A stretch of 64,000 nucleotides of DNA from G965197715 sp965247615 (GTDB lineage: Bacteria > Chloroflexota > Dehalococcoidia > Lucifugimonadales > UBA1127): contig OZ252022.1 in assembly GCA_965247615.1 (NCBI GenBank), forward strand, positions 2,418,001-2,482,000, in the 5' to 3' direction. A program made the position numbers and the translations under genes. Position 1 is the stretch's first letter. Each line of letters starts with the position of its first letter. A model generated the notes under the pieces. The model made no database searches. It was not told the DNA's origin and saw nothing but the letters and a program-made list of their open reading frames with translations. Below are positions 61,609 to 64,000 of the stretch, in pieces.

Positions 61609-62719
61609 ATGCAAGAGCTACAGGGCAAGACTCATGAACTCCGGGGGCGCATACAACACTTCCTGGAGCATCTTTGACATTGCGGGCAAGGAGGCGGAAG
61701 CCGCACGGCTAGAGTCGCAGTCGGGAGACCCGGGGTTCTGGACGGACGCGATGGGGGCGCAGCGCATGATGCGGCGCCTATCGTCGCTGAACGACGTGGT
61801 GGCGACGTGGCGCGGGCTGGAGGCGGACACGGGCACGCTGGCAGAGCTGGTCGCGCTGAGTATCGAGGAGGACGACCAGGAGCTGGCTGAGAGTCTCGCG
61901 GGGGAGGCGGAGAGGATCGTCGCCAGACTGGAGGAGGTGGAGTTCCAGGTGACCCTCTCGGGGCCCTACGACGACGGGGACGCGATACTGGCGGTGCACG
62001 CAGGAGCGGGCGGGGCGGAATCGCAGGACTGGGCGGAGATGCTGCTGCGGATGTACTTGCGCTGGGCGGAGAAGCGGGGGTTCAGGACCCGTGTGCTGGA
62101 CACGTCGCAGGGCGAAGAGGCGGGGATCAAGAGCGCGACGGCGGAGGTTAGCGGGAGCTACGTGAACGGCTGGCTGAAGGCGGAGCGGGGTGTTCACCGG
62201 CTTGTGCGGCTTTCCCCCTACAACGCGGCGCACCTGCGCCACACGTCATTCGCGCTGGTGGAGGTGTGGCCGGACGCGGGTGACGATCAGGACGTGACGA
62301 TCAACGAGGAGGATCTGCGCATCGACACGTTTCGCTCCGGGGGTCACGGCGGGCAGAACGTGCAGAAGGTGGAAACGGCGGTGCGCATTGTGCACAAGCC
62401 GACGGGGATCGTGGTCTCATGCCAGAACGAGCGGTCTCAGTTGCAGAACCGGGAGACGGCGATGAAGATCCTTCGCGCGCGGCTGCTCGACCTGGAGGCG
62501 CAGCGGCGGGCGGAGGAGCAGGCGCGGCTAAAGGGCCAGCACGTATCGCCGGGGTGGGGGAATCAGATCCGTAGCTACGTCCTCCATCCGTACAAGCTGG
62601 TGAAGGACCACCGGACGGGCCACGAGAGCCGCGATCCCTTGGAGGTCCTGGACGGGGAGCTGGACGACTTTATCAAGGCCCACATGCTGAGCGTGGTGGG
62701 CCAGGAACCCGCTGGGTAG
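61609..62719 (+). CDS. prfB: Peptide chain release factor 2 with programmed +1 frameshift
   Basis: RF2 ends translation at TGA and TAA. The first frame (ATG 61609) gives MQELQGKTHELRGRIQ, then FLEHL and a TGA. After a +1 shift at CTTTGAC it continues as LDIAGKEAEAARLESQSGDPGFW through to 62719, about 369 residues in all. Conserved: GGHGGQNVQKVETAVR (GGQ loop) and LRHTSF. The anticodon-mimic region reads SPYNAAHLRHTSF, where RF2 normally has SPF. The second-frame ATG at 61634 is not the true start. Confidence 0.94.
61664..61678 (+). promoter_or_regulatory. RF2 programmed frameshift site
   Basis: CTTTGAC with TGA in frame 1, preceded by GGAG three bases before CTT (GGAGCATCTTTGAC). The spacing matches the internal Shine-Dalgarno of the known RF2 site, which stimulates a +1 shift when RF2 is scarce. 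Confidence 0.93.
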
Positions 62720-62732
62720 GAGACGGCAAGGC

Positions 62733-64000
62733 ATGCAACTGGGGACCTGGAACGGGTTGACACTCTTGCAGAGGTTGGGTGTTCCGGCGGCGCTCCTGGC
62801 GATGGGACTCCTGGCTGCCGGATGCGGGGACGACGCGAGCCCTCCGCCATCGGCCGGGGCCGCGCCAGCTGGGAGCGAGAGGCCGGCGGAGCCGGCGGTG
62901 AGGGTGGACGGGGTGCTTCGGCGCATCGGCAACGACCCACCGACCCTGGACCCGCACAAGGTGTCCGACACGACGTCGGCCGCGTACGCCGTCGAGGTCT
63001 TCGGCGGGCTGGTGACCATAGGCACGGACCTGAAGATCAAGCCCGACCTGGCCGAGTCGTGGGAGCTGAGTGCGGACCGGCGGACGTATACGTTCCACCT
63101 CCGGCCGGGCATCCGGTTTCACAGCGGCAAGGCCGTGACGGCCGAGGACGTAAAGTTCTCCCTGGAGCGCGCCCTGGACCCGCAGACATTTTCGCCCACG
63201 GTGGACACGTACTTGGACGACGTGGTTGGGGCTGAGGAGAAGCTGGAGGGGCGAGCGCAGGAGATCTCCGGGGTCAGGGTCGTGGACGCGGACACCATCG
63301 AGATAACCATTGATGCGCCCAAGGCGTACTTCCTGGCCAAGCTGACGTATCCCACAGCCTTCGTGGTGGACCGGGAGAACATCGAGGAGGAGGGAAGAGA
63401 CTGGATCCGCAAACCGAACGGGACGGGGCCCTTCAAGCTAAAGGAGTACCGGATTGGCGAGCGGTTGGTCCTGGAGCGCAACCCGCACTACCACTTGGGG
63501 GCGGCGAAGCTGGAAGCGGTTGAGTTCTTGCTGAGCGGGGGCTCCGCGATGGCGATGTACGAGAACGGCGAGATCGACATCACGGGGGTCGGGCTGGCGG
63601 ACCTGGACCGGGTGACGAACCCGAATGAGCCGCTGAACAAGGAGCTGGTGGTGGCGCCACCGGACTTCGACATTTTCTACATCGGCTTCAACGTCAAGGA
63701 GCCACCCTTCGACGACATCAAGGCCCGCCAGGCCCTGAACCACTCGATCAACAAGCAGCTGATCGCGGACCGGGTGATGGCGAACACGGTGGTGCCGGCC
63801 AAGGCGATACTGCCGCCGGGCTTCCCCGGCTACGAGGAAGGCACCCAGGGCCTGGGATTCGACCCGGAGAAGGCGAAGGCCCTGCTGGCGGCATCACGGT
63901 ACGCGGAGGCGATGCCGCGGATCATCCTGACGGTGCCGGGTACAGGCGGCTCCGTGGGGCTGGACCTGGAGGTCATTGCGCAGATGTGGCTGGAGACGCT
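62733..64000 (+). CDS. Family-5 extracellular solute-binding lipoprotein (partial)
   Basis: The first 422 or so codons of a peptide/nickel-type binding protein; the gene runs off the right edge. Residues 1-31 are a lipoprotein signal (LLAMGLLAAGC lipobox, Cys31). Then comes a Pro/Ala/Gly-rich linker and the SBP-5 domain with PPTLDPHKVSDTTSA, FHLRPGIRFHSGKAVTAEDVKFSLERAL, PNGTGPFKL and FDDIKARQALNHSINKQLIADRV. It starts 13 bases after prfB; the ATG has only a weak Shine-Dalgarno. It probably feeds a DppBC-type permease such as the one at 56.6-58.5 kb. Confidence 0.93.
   Translation, partial: MQLGTWNGLTLLQRLGVPAALLAMGLLAAGCGDDASPPPSAGAAPAGSERPAEPAVRVDGVLRRIGNDPPTLDPHKVSDTTSAAYAVEVFGGLVTIGTDLKIKPDLAESWELSADRRTYTFHLRPGIRFHSGKAVTAEDVKFSLERALDPQTFSPTVDTYLDDVVGAEEKLEGRAQEISGVRVVDADTIEITIDAPKAYFLAKLTYPTAFVVDRENIEEEGRDWIRKPNGTGPFKLKEYRIGERLVLERNPHYHLGAAKLEAVEFLLSGGSAMAMYENGEIDITGVGLADLDRVTNPNEPLNKELVVAPPDFDIFYIGFNVKEPPFDDIKARQALNHSINKQLIADRVMANTVVPAKAILPPGFPGYEEGTQGLGFDPEKAKALLAASRYAEAMPRIILTVPGTGGSVGLDLEVIAQMWLET

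Noticed and set aside
61634..61680. ATG 61634 as the prfB start
   Set aside because: It ignores the frameshift site; the true start in frame 1 at 61609 gives the family N-terminus with the CTTTGAC shift.

Overview
The window is a high-GC bacterial chromosome segment, by eye mostly well above 60% GC. It carries about 60 genes, three tRNAs, a SAM riboswitch, one intact insertion sequence and several dispersed repeat families. The gene content fits a Chloroflexota bacterium of the Dehalococcoidia/SAR202 kind: a UPF0182 protein inside the arginine cluster, a DUF1385 protein beside rpmE, a FakA/FakB pair, ComEA/ComEC, and an RF2 gene with a +1 frameshift. This placement is inferred from gene content and protein style only. 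No 16S gene is present, and the segment could be a metagenomic contig.

Left part (1-24 kb), mostly housekeeping. It holds the pantothenate genes (3' end of panB, then a VOC protein, then panC) and a LysR regulator. A minus-strand group ilvE-plsY-rph faces the DNA-uptake pair comEA-comEC. An NAD salvage group follows (nicotinamidase, nicotinate phosphoribosyltransferase, convergent nadE), then tatD, a SufU/IscU scaffold, a Rieske protein, acylphosphatase, moeA and pheT. It ends with an SDR, a metallo-beta-lactamase-fold hydrolase and the fatty-acid kinase pair fakB-fakA.

Middle (24-46.4 kb). It contains rpmB, an unusual Rpe fusion, and the arginine cluster (minus strand: argJ-argB-UPF0182-argD-argG-argH). 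DUF1385 and the rplU-rpmA-rpmE ribosomal operon follow. Two good sigma-70 promoters then diverge: one drives rplU, the other drives a complete SAM-I riboswitch with a terminator/antiterminator switch. The riboswitch controls the methylthioadenosine salvage genes mtnA-mtnP. Downstream lie a rhodanese, a kinase fusion, ahcY, metK and a phosphohexomutase, so much of the methyl cycle sits together.

Accessory region (46.4-54 kb). This is a decayed island: tatA followed by two partial copies of its own 3' end, a lipoprotein gene and an HNH nuclease pseudogene. A hicA toxin gene is split by repeat DNA plus an IS30-family element, and a decayed hicB follows. AT-richer orphan genes (a zinc-ribbon coiled-coil protein, a PD-(D/E)XK nuclease-like protein, a small SAM-like protein) abut tRNA-Leu and tRNA-Gly. 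At least three intergenic repeat families are scattered here.

Right part (54-64 kb). It has an MFS transporter, an amidohydrolase, oligopeptide/nickel-type permeases, tRNA-Phe, an Asp/Glu-racemase-superfamily protein that lacks the usual cysteines, and a zinc-finger/GNAT protein that looks like a bacterial Eco1/ESCO. Endonuclease V follows, apparently leaderless, then prfB with its programmed frameshift, and a family-5 solute-binding lipoprotein that runs off the end.
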